Shown: in pieces, positions 12,415-24,088 of the stretch
How the letters are laid out: each line of letters opens with the position of its first letter
Numbering within the stretch: the first letter of the stretch is position 1
Origin: Glossina fuscipes
Taxonomy: Eukaryota; Arthropoda; Insecta; Diptera; Glossinidae
Length of the DNA stretch: 64,000 nucleotides
Assembly: GCF_014805625.2 (NCBI RefSeq)
Contig: NW_023998606.1
Span: 37,135 to 101,134 of the forward strand
Reading direction: 5' to 3'
Notes under the pieces: generated by a model
Database searches by the model: none
What the model saw: the letters and a program-made list of their open reading frames with translations, nothing else
Told to the model about the DNA's origin: nothing
Position numbers and translations under genes: made by a program

Positions 12415-14250
12415 TTGGTAGTTGCGTTGGGAGACTTCAATTTGCCTCGAGTCACTTGGTATAATTCTGGTTGTTTGATTTCTACTTCAACATCAGAGCT
12501 GTTGTGTTCTTTAACGAATTATTTGATCATAATTTAGTTCAATACAACCGTACCCCTAATTGTAATAGTAGACTGCTTGATCTCTGCTTTGCCAATTTCC
12601 CTGAGATTAGTGTAAATCGTTGTGCACCTTTTAGTTTACCTGAGAATCATTATCATCCAGCAATGTGTATTTCCTTTCATCACAAGCTTGATGGTTCGTT
12701 GAACTCGTTTAATGTTCCAAATCCAACTTTTTCAAATAAATATTATGATTTTCATAAAAACAATGTTGTATTGCTAAAATATCATCTTCCACATATGGGC
12801 TTGATTTCTCACCCGGAAGTATTGGAAGCTTATTGTCATCAATCTATAATAAATTAAATCTAGCTATTGCTGCATCTGATTCAACCAAGCAGTGCCGAGC
12901 TCGAAGCAGGTGTCCCCCGTGATTTAATAGGACAACTAAATATTACAGGAACAGAAAAAACGCGCTATTAAAGAAATATTCGAAAAGTAGCTCTGCTCTT
13001 GACTATTTCGCTTACTCCTTGGCGGATTTAACTCCGTCAACCACCGATATTTTTGCAAATACCTTCAGTTCATTAAATCCTCACTGTTTGCTAATCCTGA
13101 ATACTTTTTTAAATTTGTCAACTCAAAAAGAAAACTTTCCACACATTCCGCACATGTTTCTTTTAATGGCTTTAATTCCTTGGATGATTTTGAAATCTTA
13201 AATCTGTTTGCTAAGTATTTCCGACGAAATTTTGCGACTGCTAATTCCGATTTATTCGCAAACTACCCATATTCTATAACTAACTTGGTTTCAATTCCTA
13301 ATTTGGTTATTGCTGGAGATGATGTTTTTAAAGGCTTGAGCTCTCTAAAATATAGTTGTAGTAGTGTGTACTTAAATCTTGCGCGGTCAAGTTATGTGGT
13401 GTGATCTCAAAGATTTTTAACCCGTCCTTGAAGTTAGGTATTTTCCCTTCGCGTTGGAAGAGTAGTTTCCTTATTTCTATTCACAAAAGTGGAAGTAAAC
13501 AATTTGTTGAGAACTACAGAGGCTTAGCCAAGTTGAGTGTCTTGCCTAAGTTGTTCGAGCGAATTGTGACTCAACATTTAGTATTTTCCATTAATTCGTA
13601 TATTTCCCCACACCAGCATGGCTTTCGGAAAGGGGGATCTACACCAATTTGTTAGAGTTTACTTGTCATGTTTTCAAAGCTTTTCCTAGTAGCTCTCGCA
13701 TAGATGCAATATACACTGATTTAAGCAAAGCGGTTGGTTAACCATAACTTACTTATCTTTAAACTCCGAGCCTCTGGCTTCTATTTAGTGAAATGGATAA
13801 GCTCTCATCTGCATAGTATATCCTTCAGTATTCTGCTTAACTTCATCACCTCGGATGAATTCCCCGTTATGTCTGGCGTATCCCAAGCAAGTCACTTAGG
13901 TCCCATTTTATTTAGTTTATACATTAACAATCTCTCATCAGTGATTAATTCCAGTCAGATCTTAATATATGGTGTTGATGTGAAACTGTTTTCTTCCTTC
14001 TCCCTAGAATAGCAATTACATCAGCTTCAAAGTGACTTGAATAATTTGGTTGGTACTCTTTGAATCTTCTGAAACTAAATCTAAATATACGTAAGAAGCT
14101 TTCTTTCTCAAGAAGAAACTCACTCATTACTCAGTATTTCATTGATTCGCATAAGTTGGAGGACGTCGATACGTTCACAGATTTAGGCGTTTTGTTTAAC
14201 CATAGATTACGTTCTAACTTGCATATTGAGCTCTCGTTAAGCAAAGCGCA
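12415..14250 (+). pseudogene. CR1-like ORF2 (endonuclease/RT) remnant
   Basis: ALGDFNLPRVTWYN at 12433-12475 is the endonuclease metal-binding motif. The C-terminal endonuclease part runs 12515-12700 (NRTPNCNSRLLDLCFANFPE). RT pieces are at 13185-13400, 13401-13655 (LGIFPSRWKSSFLISIHKSG) and 13734-14012. The catalytic YADD is mutated to YGVD at about 13970. A TAG follows SLE at about 14010, and the same stop occurs in copy C2. Several frameshifts; dead. Confidence 0.7.
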
Positions 14251-14251
14251 C

Positions 14252-14655
14252 TTGGTACAGCCAGCAATTATCGATGAAATATCTTCCGGTTTATTAAATG
14301 GATTCACTGCCATCCTGAAAGTTGCAACGGAATAACCATTCTTTAAAGGAACCTTCTTAATAAAGTTCCATAACATTACAATTCCTGTTAATGGAAATAT
14401 CTATACGTCTAAGAAAATGCACAAGGCACTTTCCATGCTTCAATTAATGCCTGAACAAAAGGAACGCAAATGACTTGTCTCTCTGCAAATGCTGGACGAA
14501 CTTCAAATTAATAACACCAGATTAATATCATACGTACAGACGGAGTCCGCTATCCATCAATACTCAACTTGGGGACTTATAATCGGGGTTATAGTAATAA
14601 TCACAATTGTAGTATGCAAAGGTACAGGAAATAAGAGCAAAACTATAACATAATA
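14252..14655 (+). pseudogene. Errantivirus-like envelope C-terminal remnant
   Basis: From about 14341 a frame reads FFKGTFLIKFHN then TIPVNGNIYTSKK. After one in-frame stop (14473) it ends with a membrane span STWGLIIGVIVIITIVVC and a short basic tail before a stop at about 14650. This layout (pre-membrane segment, single transmembrane helix, short tail, then LTR) is that of the envelope-like third ORF of gypsy-type errantiviruses of insects. Only the C-terminal part is present and it carries a stop, so it is a fossil. The 5' junction with the CR1 element is near 14250. Confidence 0.5.
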
Positions 14656-14666
14656 ATTAGACCAAT

Positions 14667-15194
14667 AGTTAAACAAATTCGATTTGATGACATACCCTTA
14701 AGAACTGTGGACAAAAAGTTCCCAAAACTCCATTAAACCATATTTCTAATCGATTGAAAGCAATCGTTTCTAAAGTATCACGGTAAAGTTGATCACCACT
14801 CTAACGAATACAGTAAGAAACATGGTATTTCATAAACAACAACTGTAATTTGAACTCGCCGTAAACGATTCTCACTATAATCTCTCTTTAAATAAAAAAG
14901 GATAATAAAATCAAATCGAACAATTCAATTTATTATTGTTATTATTATTATAATTTTAGACTAATGAAATAAATTCTTAGACTAAAAAAAAAAAACATTG
15001 AGCACTAGCAGCATAGACTATCGACTCAAACAATTCAGTTTATTTAGCTTACATACATATACCTTTCTATGTAAATTCATTGTTTCATCAATTGTTCAAT
15101 ACAATATTTTAAGGATCGATAATATTGTAAACAAACTATCTAGGCTTTCTAATACTATTTTTACATATACTAATATGACTCTCCAATAATAACT
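14667..15194 (+). repeat. Putative errantivirus-like 3' LTR, interrupted by a LINE fragment
   Basis: Directly after the envelope remnant, sequence runs from AGTTA (14667) to TAACT (15194), short inverted ends of errantivirus type. Without the LINE insert and its duplicated target the length is about 420 bases, typical of these LTRs. No polypurine tract is visible upstream, so the boundary is tentative. Confidence 0.35.
14935..15028 (-). mobile_element. LINE family A, 5'-truncated 3' fragment with target duplication
   Basis: About 94 bases match the 3' ends of copies A1 and A2: the GTCTAAGAATTTATTTCATTAG region and a (TAA)n tail, reading on the minus strand. It is flanked by a direct repeat AACAATTCARTTTATT at 14919-14934 and 15029-15044 (one mismatch), which I read as the target-site duplication. 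It is a dead-on-arrival LINE insertion. Confidence 0.8.
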
Positions 15195-15673
15195 TGTCAC
15201 TCGCTCGGCAACTCTGCATGAAATAAGACGCTTTCTTGCAGAAAATTCTTGAAAAATAAATTTTTTTTTTTCAACAAAAAAAGAAAAAATTCTCCTCTTT
15301 TTTTTTTTGTTTCTGAAAACTCTTGAAGTAGTGAAAATATATATAGTGAAGTTGCGGCATTTAAACAAAATCAACAAAAGCTTCGACGTCCTTGTGCTTC
15401 TCCGCAAATTTCGCAGCACCACCTGCTGTCTTCAACCTCATCCTGACAAGACTCACATCGTCAACTCACCTGTACATTGAACATCAAGTAGCGGCGATTC
15501 CTGTCAAATTCTTAAAACTGCTTTAACTTACAAGGCTTTGTTCTTCTCTGTCTCTGCCGGTTCCACCAAAAACGGCTGATTTCCATATCCCTTCTTTTTT
15601 CGGTAAGTCAGTTGATCCTTTTCTCCTGCCTTTAATCTAGCACGAAACCTAAAAGTCGCCCGCCCTCAAGGGG

Positions 15674-16156
15674 GTGAGGCTCTCAAACATGTTATCAAAC
15701 GATGATGATTTCGAAAATTTTGTTCGAATCACGCATAGCAAGGGTTCATTTAAAAGAAAAATCACAGCCCAGAACGATACTATTGATACAAATAATATTT
15801 TAATTAACAAAAACTTCAATGCAGTTTTAAAAAATAAAACAAGTATTCCCAAGTCCTTGCATAGAATGTCTCTCAAGACGCCCTCGACTTACAGTAATAA
15901 GTCGCAGGAGCCAAAAAAACCTACCCCACCCCCTGAAAAACATACTTTCATCAATTACCATAAATCCACTGAAATGGAGATAATTCTGGAAAAGATTTTC
16001 AGGATTCTCTCCACCTCTTCTAAAGAAAACATGCTTAAAACCACCCAAACAGAAATAAGTTCCCTTAAATCAAAATTTGATCTTTTAAAACAAGGTACAT
16101 CTGGGTCGGCCCTGTCATGTTCTAACATTTCTCATGACGTCCTTCCTACAGTATAA
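15674..16156 (+). pseudogene. LINE family B ORF1, probably its C-terminal part
   Basis: 160-residue open frame. It is basic and Ser/Thr/Lys-rich, with a Pro-rich patch (PKKPTPPPEKH, about residues 79-89) and a helical, coiled-coil-like C-terminus (residues 97-140). No zinc knuckle is present; the expected knuckle region would lie in the decayed sequence 15230-15670. It overlaps the start of ORF2 by 23 bases in another frame, as in many bicistronic LINEs. A role in RNA binding is inferred from position only. Confidence 0.5.
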
Positions 16157-19100
16157 CATACAAAGCTTCAGGCGTAATGCCCATTCTCTTGATTTTTTCA
16201 TAAATTCCAACCGAACTGATTTCGCCATCTTGAGTGAAATCTTTCTGTCCGATGAAAAAATTTCCGATCTCAAAATCTCAAATTACAACTCCGCTTATAA
16301 ATGTAGAAGTGACGGCTATGGAGGTGTTGCCATCCTTGCCAGAAAAGCCATATCCTTCAAACAAATCCCATTTAAATCGACTGCTGACATTGTCATTATC
16401 AAAACCTCTTGTCTAAAACCTAATATCGTCATTGCTGCTTGCTATTTCAAGCCCAACATCCCCATTCAATCTTTCCGGGATGACTATAATCGTCTCTGTG
16501 ATATGCTCAATAGTTTCCACAATGTCATAATTGCAGGAGATTTCAATGCAAGACACCCTTGCTTTGGTGACTCCGTGTCAAACAATAAAGGCAAAGCCTT
16601 GCAAGAAATCATTAAAGCTAGTAACTTCTATCATCTGAGTGATAATTCACCAACCTATTTTCACTCTACGACCAACAATTGTGGTAGCGTGTTGGATCTT
16701 ACTTTCACTAACGCAACCCATCTTACATTCAAACGGGAGGTTAAAAAAGAAATTTTCCTGGGAAACAGCCACCACCTTCCTATTCTCTTTAATGCCACCT
16801 CTATTACCTCGTACAAGATAAATGACTTTATCTCGAGGAAAAAACTCCTAAATAATCTTATTCACGTATGTCTTGAGCCACAGGTCGAATCTATCCAGTG
16901 CTCATTTCAACAAGAAATAATTAACGCCAAATCCGACATCCAAATCTCGAATTCCTACTGACCAAAACCTTGGTGGAACGAGCTGCTCACTTCACAATTC
17001 CGTAGATTATAAGCTGCTAAACAAAAATTTTCCAAATACCCCAATATTTCCAATTTTGAAGATTTCAAGTTATCCCAAAAAGAATGGAAGAAATCGATTA
17101 GAAAAGCCAAAAGATGCCACCGAGCCCGCGTTATCGAAGAGCTATGCTCAAATAGCAATACAAAGCCATTCTGAAAATTTTTAAATGGTCATCGCACCAC
17201 AAAAAAGAAATACAAACACCCCATTTGGGATGATCTCAACAACAAATCCTACCTTGAATGGCTGAAAGCTCAAGTTCCCTTGACATGTGGTCTCCAAACC
17301 TCCTTACTTAACTCTCGGATGGAAAACATCTCTCCATTCTCCCTTGATGGACTCATGCACGTCCTTAAGTCGAAAAAGAAGTCCACAGCAGCAGGCCATG
17401 ACGGAATCAAATATGAAATGATAAAGGTCCTTCCCATGCCAAGCCTTCTAACCCTGCTATCTGCTATAAATGAGCGCTGGATGACCAACTCGTTTCCCAC
17501 TGTTTGGCGTACAATTAAAATAGTGCCCATTCCTAAACCTGGAAAAGATCTTGAAATATTCACTAACTTCAGACCCATATCCCTCTTGCCTGTTCTTCTA
17601 AAAGTTACCAACCAAATGATTAAAGAAAGACTAACAAAATTCCTGAATCACTCACACCTTCTCCCGTCAAGGTCCTTTGCTTACCAAAAAAATATCTCCA
17701 CCGGTATGTGCCTTAATGAAGTCCTTTTCACAATTGCAAATGAAAAAGCAAATGGAAACCAGGTAGTCATGCTTTGCTTAGACATTAATAAAGCTTACGA
17801 CTGTGTAAACTTAGCGAAACTGGACCAAACTCTATCTGATTTTAAAATCCCGACACAAAATAGGCATTGGGTTCTCAACTTTCTTTCCTCGAGAACTCTC
17901 GTATTACATTCACATACAGTCGAAGTTTGTGGAGGCTTACCTCAAGGTAGCTGTCTCAGCCCAGTTCTCTTCAATTTATACACCGGTTTACATCAATTAC
18001 AGGACAATTGTACCCATTTATTTCAATATGCTGACGATTTCTTCATCATCTCTGCTGGAAAATCATTAATGGAAGCAGTCCGTAACCTCGACACTAAAGC
18101 CAATCTTTTTCACAAACTTTGTGCAGACTTAAATCTAACTTTCAACCCGGAAAAATCAAAAGTCATTCGCTTTGCTAAGGGTCCCAAAGAAATTTTTTAC
18201 GTTACAATCAATGGTATAAAAATCAGTCCGTCTTTCTCTTTTAAATTTTTGGGCAGAATAATCAACTCAAGTTTAACCACGCATGAGCATTACAAGGATA
18301 GCCTCCAAAATTGCAACACAGGCTCAAATGTCATCAAACTTCTGACCAGCATTCACACCGGACTCCCACCTAGGAAAGCATTAAACGTTTACAAATCTAT
18401 TGTTAGATCCAATATTGAATATCCCTACTCTACATCGTGTAACGCTCCTGCGTATACATTAAAAAAAATACAAACCTTTCAACACACAATCCTAAGACGT
18501 TGTACCGGTTTGTCCCCCTCAACACCAACATCAATTTTACGTTCCATCTCTTATGAACTCCCCGTTGCTAAGAGAATTTATCTTGTAACTGCAAAAGAAC
18601 TTCTCAAGGTAAAAATCTTCAAACCTGCCTTCTTTGACGAGGTCGCTTCCAGACACAATCATGTCATCAGTAGTTACTCTAACTGCTTCAAAAAATTCAG
18701 TAACATCTTCAATAAAGTTAACTCAATACCCTCCTGGAATAATATTATTCATGATAAATGCGTAGTTGAATTAAACTTACTTAATTCAATCACTAACTCA
18801 AAAAAAAATCGATCAGGGTCTTGTCTTCGAATCGCTTGTTTGCAAAAACTTAACCACTTCGTCGAAAATAACTTCAAAATATACGCAACGGATGGATCTA
18901 TCAATTCGGACATCTCTAGTTTTTCAATTATTGAATACCCAAACTTACTTATAGGAAAATTCAAAGTTCTATAAGAACTATCATCCACTTTCATTGAACT
19001 TCTGGCCATCAGACAAGCAATCATCCACGCATCTGAAATTAAGCTGAAAAAATTTGTAGTTTTCTCTGACAGCAAATCTGCGCTAATTTTAATCAAGAAC

Positions 19101-19698
19101 AAAGACCCATTCAATAAGTATGTCTTCGATATCTACAACCTTTTAAAAGACCCAAGTATTGAAAAATGCCACATCATCTGGATCCCAGGTCACTGCGGTT
19201 TTAGTATCAAAGAAAAAGCTGACTTCCATGCTCGTCAAGCTAGGTTGGATGGTACAGTTTTGTCCATAAACTACCTCCCCAGCGAAGCTTTTCTGCTAGT
19301 CAAAAAACTCATCATAAAAGAATGGAAAGATGAGTATCATGTTTTAGCTAGAGAAAAAAGTGACCGGCTGTTCTACAAAATTTACCCTTTTTTGACACCC
19401 ACGCTTCTACCTAAAGGAAAATTCACAACGTGGGAATTTAAAGTTCTTCACCGTCTTATGAGTAATCACACCTACGACAAGGTTTATTTAAGTCTCCTCC
19501 TCTGACATCTGTGAAGATTGCAATATTACTGAGTCTGCCGAGCACCTTATTTTTGAGTGCAGGAGGTTTGACATCCTTAGACAATCTTTCAGTATATTTA
19601 ACCCGTATAACAATTTATATGAAATTTTTCGTGCTGGTAACTTTAGGCATTTGAAGCAACTGACTGCCTTTATCAAATCAGCTGAGTTTTCATTCTAA
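16134..19698 (+). pseudogene. LINE family B ORF2 (EN-RT-RNase H) with nonsense codons
   Basis: The endonuclease begins MTSFLQYNIQSFRRNAHSL and has AGDFNARHP at about residue 135. RT motifs are NFRPISLLPVL, LCLDINKAYDCV, GLPQGSCLSPVLFNLY and an intact YADD at about 18027. RNase H pieces are YATDGS, VVFSDSKSAL and IWIPGHCG...KADFHAR. The same frame runs from 16134 to about 19487, interrupted by TGA 16959, TAA 17010, TGA 17172 and TAA 18972. An 11-base deletion near 19488 shifts the last part. The final stop of the family corresponds to 19696-19698. Inactive, but the RT core is intact between 17280 and 18971. Confidence 0.88.
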
Positions 19699-19975
19699 TT
19701 TTACATTTAGTATTTCTATTACAATCACGAATCGCCTACACTTTTTCTTTTATCGTCATTATTAGCCGGATCTTGACAGTACAGTACCAAGTACGGTGAT
19801 TTATGGATTGACAGCGGAACAGAGCCTCTCATTGCGAACACTCTGCCACATCAGTCTACCTATGCTCAAATTTTTTTCATCAATCGCTCTCAACTTCGTT
19901 TCTGGATTATAGATCTAACGTTAACTTAACTGGTCCAATCCATTTCTAAACAAACAAAAAAAAAAAATTTTTATG

Positions 19976-20099
19976 CAAACACATTTTCAATTATTGAGAG
20001 GTTAGTCTCAGATTTGATTTGAAAAATTTTCTTAATAAAATTCATAAATCAAAGTCAAAGTTTCGCCCATAATTATTGAAATGAAAATTGAAATAAAGG
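19976..20099. other. Flank of LINE family B copy
   Basis: AT-rich sequence after the poly(A) tail; nothing recognised. Confidence 0.4.
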
Positions 20100-20480
20100 G
20101 AAAAGTGAAAGAAGTCAACACGATTTTCTTTTATTTTAGACAATGGTTTTTTTATTTAAAAGTCGCCTCCTGCACGACTTCATTTGCAAAACTTCAGTTC
20201 TGCTTTTCCACAGAAAACGAACGAAGTTTTCTTGCTCTGCAATATGAAGTGGCTGCAGTTGATGTTTTCTATTTTAAAAGTAAAAGTTTTTGTCGTATAG
20301 GTCTATGGACCTTGTAGGCGTGTCCTTTAAAACATTTAGGTCAATTCCAAACTCTTTTGCAAATTTGAAGGCGATATTTTCAAATTCGCTAGCCACAAAT
20401 TCTACAAAGGTTCGCAAACGAACAAATGGACAGACGAACAGGCAAACATGTTTAGCTGAATTACAAATTTAAAAGTGGCC
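20100..20480 (+). repeat. Dispersed fly repeat, second type
   Basis: The block TCTATTTTAAAAGTAAAAG and TTTTTGTCGTATAGGTCTATGG (20267-20308) recurs at about 50468-50510. A GGACAGACGAACAGGCAAACATG motif at 20428 is typical of fly intergenic repeats. No ORF is shared between copies. Confidence 0.5.
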
Positions 20481-22084
20481 GAGAATTTATATACTGTACG
20501 GGATTTTTTCAAACTTGTTGCTGCGCATTATAAAGGTATTAAAAAAGCAATTAAAGTTTGACACACTATAAAATTGGGTAGGCGTGGTCAATTTTTTCCA
20601 TTTTCAAATGCAAATGCTGCAACATTGCCCATAGAATATGCATTCAAATATCTGTATATTTATCTGCTATAGGTTATGAATAATGAGCAAAAAACAAATA
20701 TTTTAGTCCATTTGAAAAACAGACTTCGACTGACTTCGATGAAAATAAGGCCATTGACGGTTTATAGTTTACCGAAATAAATCGCCAACTTAACGTAACT
20801 CTAATACGAAACAAGTAAGAACACTATAGTGCGAGACTGCCTGCCGTTAAATACGCTGCATCACTTACTTAATACAGTTATTCATACAATGGCTTGCTTG
20901 TAATATGCTATATGCGAAGTGGTTGAAAAAATTGTTCGATCCGAACGACTTTCAACAGTATTCGTCTTTAGGCAAAAATTGCGAATTGTAGGTTGAACCA
21001 ATCGATACAATAAAAAGTAGATCTGTCTGAAATCCTTCCGGATGTTGCACAAACTTAATGCCCCCTTATACCACTAATACACTAATAGTGTGGGGTGTAA
21101 CTATGAAAGAACTAAAAGTATATATAGTAACAGGATCACGAAGTCGTAGCAATTAACGGTCTAACAGCAGCCATAAGCGCATATTTTAATAAATCGAAAT
21201 TATATTTTAACGTTTATCGAAATTCCAAAGATTTAGCTTATCGGGCACTCATACTTATGTCCAAGTCCGCAGGAGTAAATATTAAGCTCTGTAACCGACT
21301 CCAGCCAACTCTAGCGTAACAATCCGAACAAGATAAACTGAACTGAGGGGCAGGATTCCATCGCCCTGGTCATGCCAATGCATGTTCAATGTCGTCGCCG
21401 TTTTCTTTTTTACCGTACAGACGTTAACAGGCAAAGAGTGTTCTGGTCGCATTTCAGCTAGCCGCCTTAACCACAGAGAGAATATGAGAGAATACATTAT
21501 ACATACGATCCGCATTCACAGTTTCTTACAGCCGTCTATCCCAACAGCTGACCGTTTGACAACCCCATAAATTCAGAACCGAAAGAAGAATTTTGTATTG
21601 ATGACCAAGATGAGTTATTTTGCAAATCATCGATTTGAATGTATCATTTGTGATATCATTGCTAGCGGGCGAATCGCCAGGAATATATTTTAATATTTAA
21701 TTTGTATATAGTGAATGTAGCGAGAAATGAGTTTGATTCCAAAGACTTCGGTCCATTGCGTATTAGGTGGAATACTTAAATGTTGTTTCATATTGTTTTT
21801 TATTAAAATTGCGATGCGTCCACCTCTTAAATTTTCCTTTTGACCTCGGTGGTGATAAATAAAGTCATTACGTTTGATGGAAAAGTTGAAAGCTATTCTT
21901 TTTTCTCGTGAATACCGCGGGCATACCGTGTCATAATTTTGATATCTTCAGTCTTAAGTAAAAAAACTTTCAGGCCAAGCTGTGATTACTTAAAATTGGT
22001 CAGCTTTAATTTTAAAATTTTTTAGATCATTAACTAACTCAATGGTTAGTTTTGTATCTCTTCTAAAAATCATTAATCATAATG
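20481..22084. other. Repeat-rich intergenic DNA
   Basis: 20920-21090 shares TTCGATC.GAAC.A.TTTCAA, AAAATTGCGA and TAGGTTGAAC with 33060-33330, so it is another dispersed repeat copy. 21270-21570 holds two short overlapping ORFs with no recognisable domain. Confidence 0.4.
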
Positions 22085-22860
22085 TTTGCAACATGCGAAT
22101 GAAACCTTCAGATACCCTATAAAGTATATATATTTTGATCAGCAAGAAATTCTGAATTGATTAAGCCATGTCTGTCCGTCTGAGTGTTGAAGTGAAACTC
22201 AAACTTGGTAGAAACGTTAGAAGCTTTTGCACGGAGGCTGGTATTGAAAATGGTCTAAATTGACCAGAGCACAGGCCCGTAGTGAAGCGTCGAACGCAAC
22301 TTTGTTTTTTCGAAACACACAGTTAAAGGTCTTCGGTCATTGTTGACAAATTATAAAAGATAGAAGGCTAAAAATTTTCACATTTACTTTACGAAAAACG
22401 CTTCTATTTATGTGCAAAAATGCTATGCCTACACAAAGTTGCAAGTGATTAAAATATTCTCTTCTTAATTTTTTGGGGTTTTATGCATAAAATGAACACG
22501 ACAGAATTTTTAAAACTATTTTATACGTTCCTCAAATGAAGACATATTATCTGCCTAAAAGTGCGTTAATTCTAAAATAAATATGGCGGACACCCCGATC
22601 GGATAAATTCTGCTTAAATAGTACCAACGATAGTGGTTGTAAATAAAACGAGTTCAACAGTAAAAGGCAATAAGATAAAGTTAATTCTAAGTTGATTATG
22701 ATGTGTGTCACGATGTGGTGGATTAATTTTTCTTAACAATACCGTTTAGTGAAATAAAAACTGAACGATAAATTTTAAATTGATCGGGGGTATGCGAAAT
22801 TCAGCCTCAGTCGAATATAAATTTCTCACTTGTTTGCTTTCTTTTTCTGGTTCGATTGAT
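22085..22860 (+). repeat. Dispersed fly repeat of the CCATGYCCGTCCGTCTG type, copy 2
   Basis: Contains GATACCCTATAAAGTATATATATT and AAGCCATGTCTGTCCGTCTG near 22165, then follows the same block order as 2165-2890 in the same orientation. Non-coding. Confidence 0.65.
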
Positions 22861-23399
22861 TATATTTACACAAATGAATAGTAATCACCTAAAGAATTTA
22901 CATAGGCAATAATAAACCACTAATTTTACTAATTATTATTTTTTCTTTTTTGTGATTAAAATTCTTTCAATCCGATATTTTCCAATTTAATTTTTTTTTT
23001 TTGTAATTAAATTTCTTTCAATCTAATATTTTCCAATCCAATATATTTTCCTTTCCCAATTTATTTGTTGCTGTAATCTACACGTGTGTTCCTTCGCGTT
23101 GTCATGGTGTTTGTGGTAAAGTTCGGACAGTTCGGCTTTTAAGGCAACTTTAGATGTGGTCGTTAACGAGAAGTTGCAAAGTGTTTTCAATGGAATGTTA
23201 CGATCATATATCAATTCAATGGGAACGCTAAATGCCTTGGAAGTTTTGCTGGGTTTGATGACTCACTCAATAGCATGCCTGCTTAAAATAATGGAGCAAG
23301 CGACGACATAAAAACTGATATTGAGTTGACCCAGTCACGGTGTAACAAACTAAATAGCATAACCGAAAAGGTTAGTGGAACTTATTGTGTTATAATTTT
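22861..23399. other. AT-rich DNA, nothing recognised
   Basis: Contains a short tandem duplication of TTCTTTCAATCYRATATTTTCCAAT (22965-22990 and 23010-23035). No gene seen. Confidence 0.4.
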
Positions 23400-24060
23400 T
23401 TGCTATGGCGACGATGGGATGGAGGGGGCCTAAATGAGTTATGGAGAAGCCAATGCCAAAACAGGTCGTGGCGCCTAGTAAGATTATACTCCGGTTCAAA
23501 TTAACGGATATGAATTTTAATTACGGTGATAACTAAGTTCTGGGCAAGTTACGTAGTCAGAATATAATTTTTTCAGAAATCGTAATAACCTACGTGATTA
23601 CGAAGCAGAGCAAAACCCACAACAGCGCATTTTGTACTTTGCTTAAGATCATGGCGAATGGCAAATTGTGTATTGGTTGGGAGAAATGTCGATATGTGAT
23701 GGTGTAGAGGTTATTGTGCTAGAAGTGTAGAGGACGATTATTCTAAGCAATGCAAACATCAGGATTTCAAATATGGTAAGCTCAATTCACGAGGTTGCCA
23801 TAAGGAGCGTGTTGCATTGATTGCATCAGGTCAAACGATCAGTTTAATCTATATAGCGACGTTAATCACGCTACATTAAGTAAGGTACATCCGGAATATC
23901 TTAACGAATTGAAGTTGGCTAAACCGAAGGTTGGATATAATGGATGATCAAAGCTTATATACATGTCGTTTAAACGTGGAGATAGCTTTGGCCAGCCTTT
24001 TCAGTTATGTCACCGTAACGCGCGCAGCTTCCATACACCCAAGGTTGACTATTTTAATTA
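23400..24060 (+). pseudogene. LINE ORF1/ORF2 junction remnant (Jockey-like?)
   Basis: A broken reading near 23655-23740 gives LCIGWEKCR followed by scattered Cys residues like a decayed zinc knuckle. Then NHATLSKVHPEYLNELK (about 23863-23915) resembles the segment that follows the last knuckle in LINE ORF1. At about 24005-24060 RNARSFHTPKVDYF resembles the first residues of a LINE endonuclease. All frames are interrupted. Low-confidence family call. Confidence 0.35.
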
Positions 24061-24088
24061 TTAGTTGCATTCTTTAGTATTACATGTT

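Larger units (their letters stand above)
11430..14250 (+). mobile_element. CR1-like LINE family C, copy C1, decayed
   Basis: ORF1 remnant (PHD-like Cys motif, 11440-12410) is followed by an endonuclease fragment starting at GDFNLP and then RT pieces up to about 14245, where similarity stops and an envelope-like sequence begins. The RT box has decayed to YGVDV where YADDV is expected. A second copy of the family is at 58000-58990 on the other strand. The N-terminal half of the endonuclease is missing. Assignment to CR1 rests on the PHD-type ORF1 and on phrases such as SGVSQASHLGPILFSLYINNL. Confidence 0.7.
15200..19975 (+). mobile_element. I-superfamily LINE family B, copy B1
   Basis: Nearly complete LINE: T-rich leader, ORF1 part (15674-16156), long ORF2 (16134-19698) with endonuclease, RT and RNase H, a ~260-base 3' UTR and a poly(A) tail at 19962-19974. 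The poly(A) tail separates it from TAA-tailed family A. The 3' UTR and ORF2 match the minus-strand copy at 61690-64000 almost base for base. ORF2 is in one frame apart from four nonsense codons and an 11-base deletion. The 5' end is uncertain. Confidence 0.85.
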
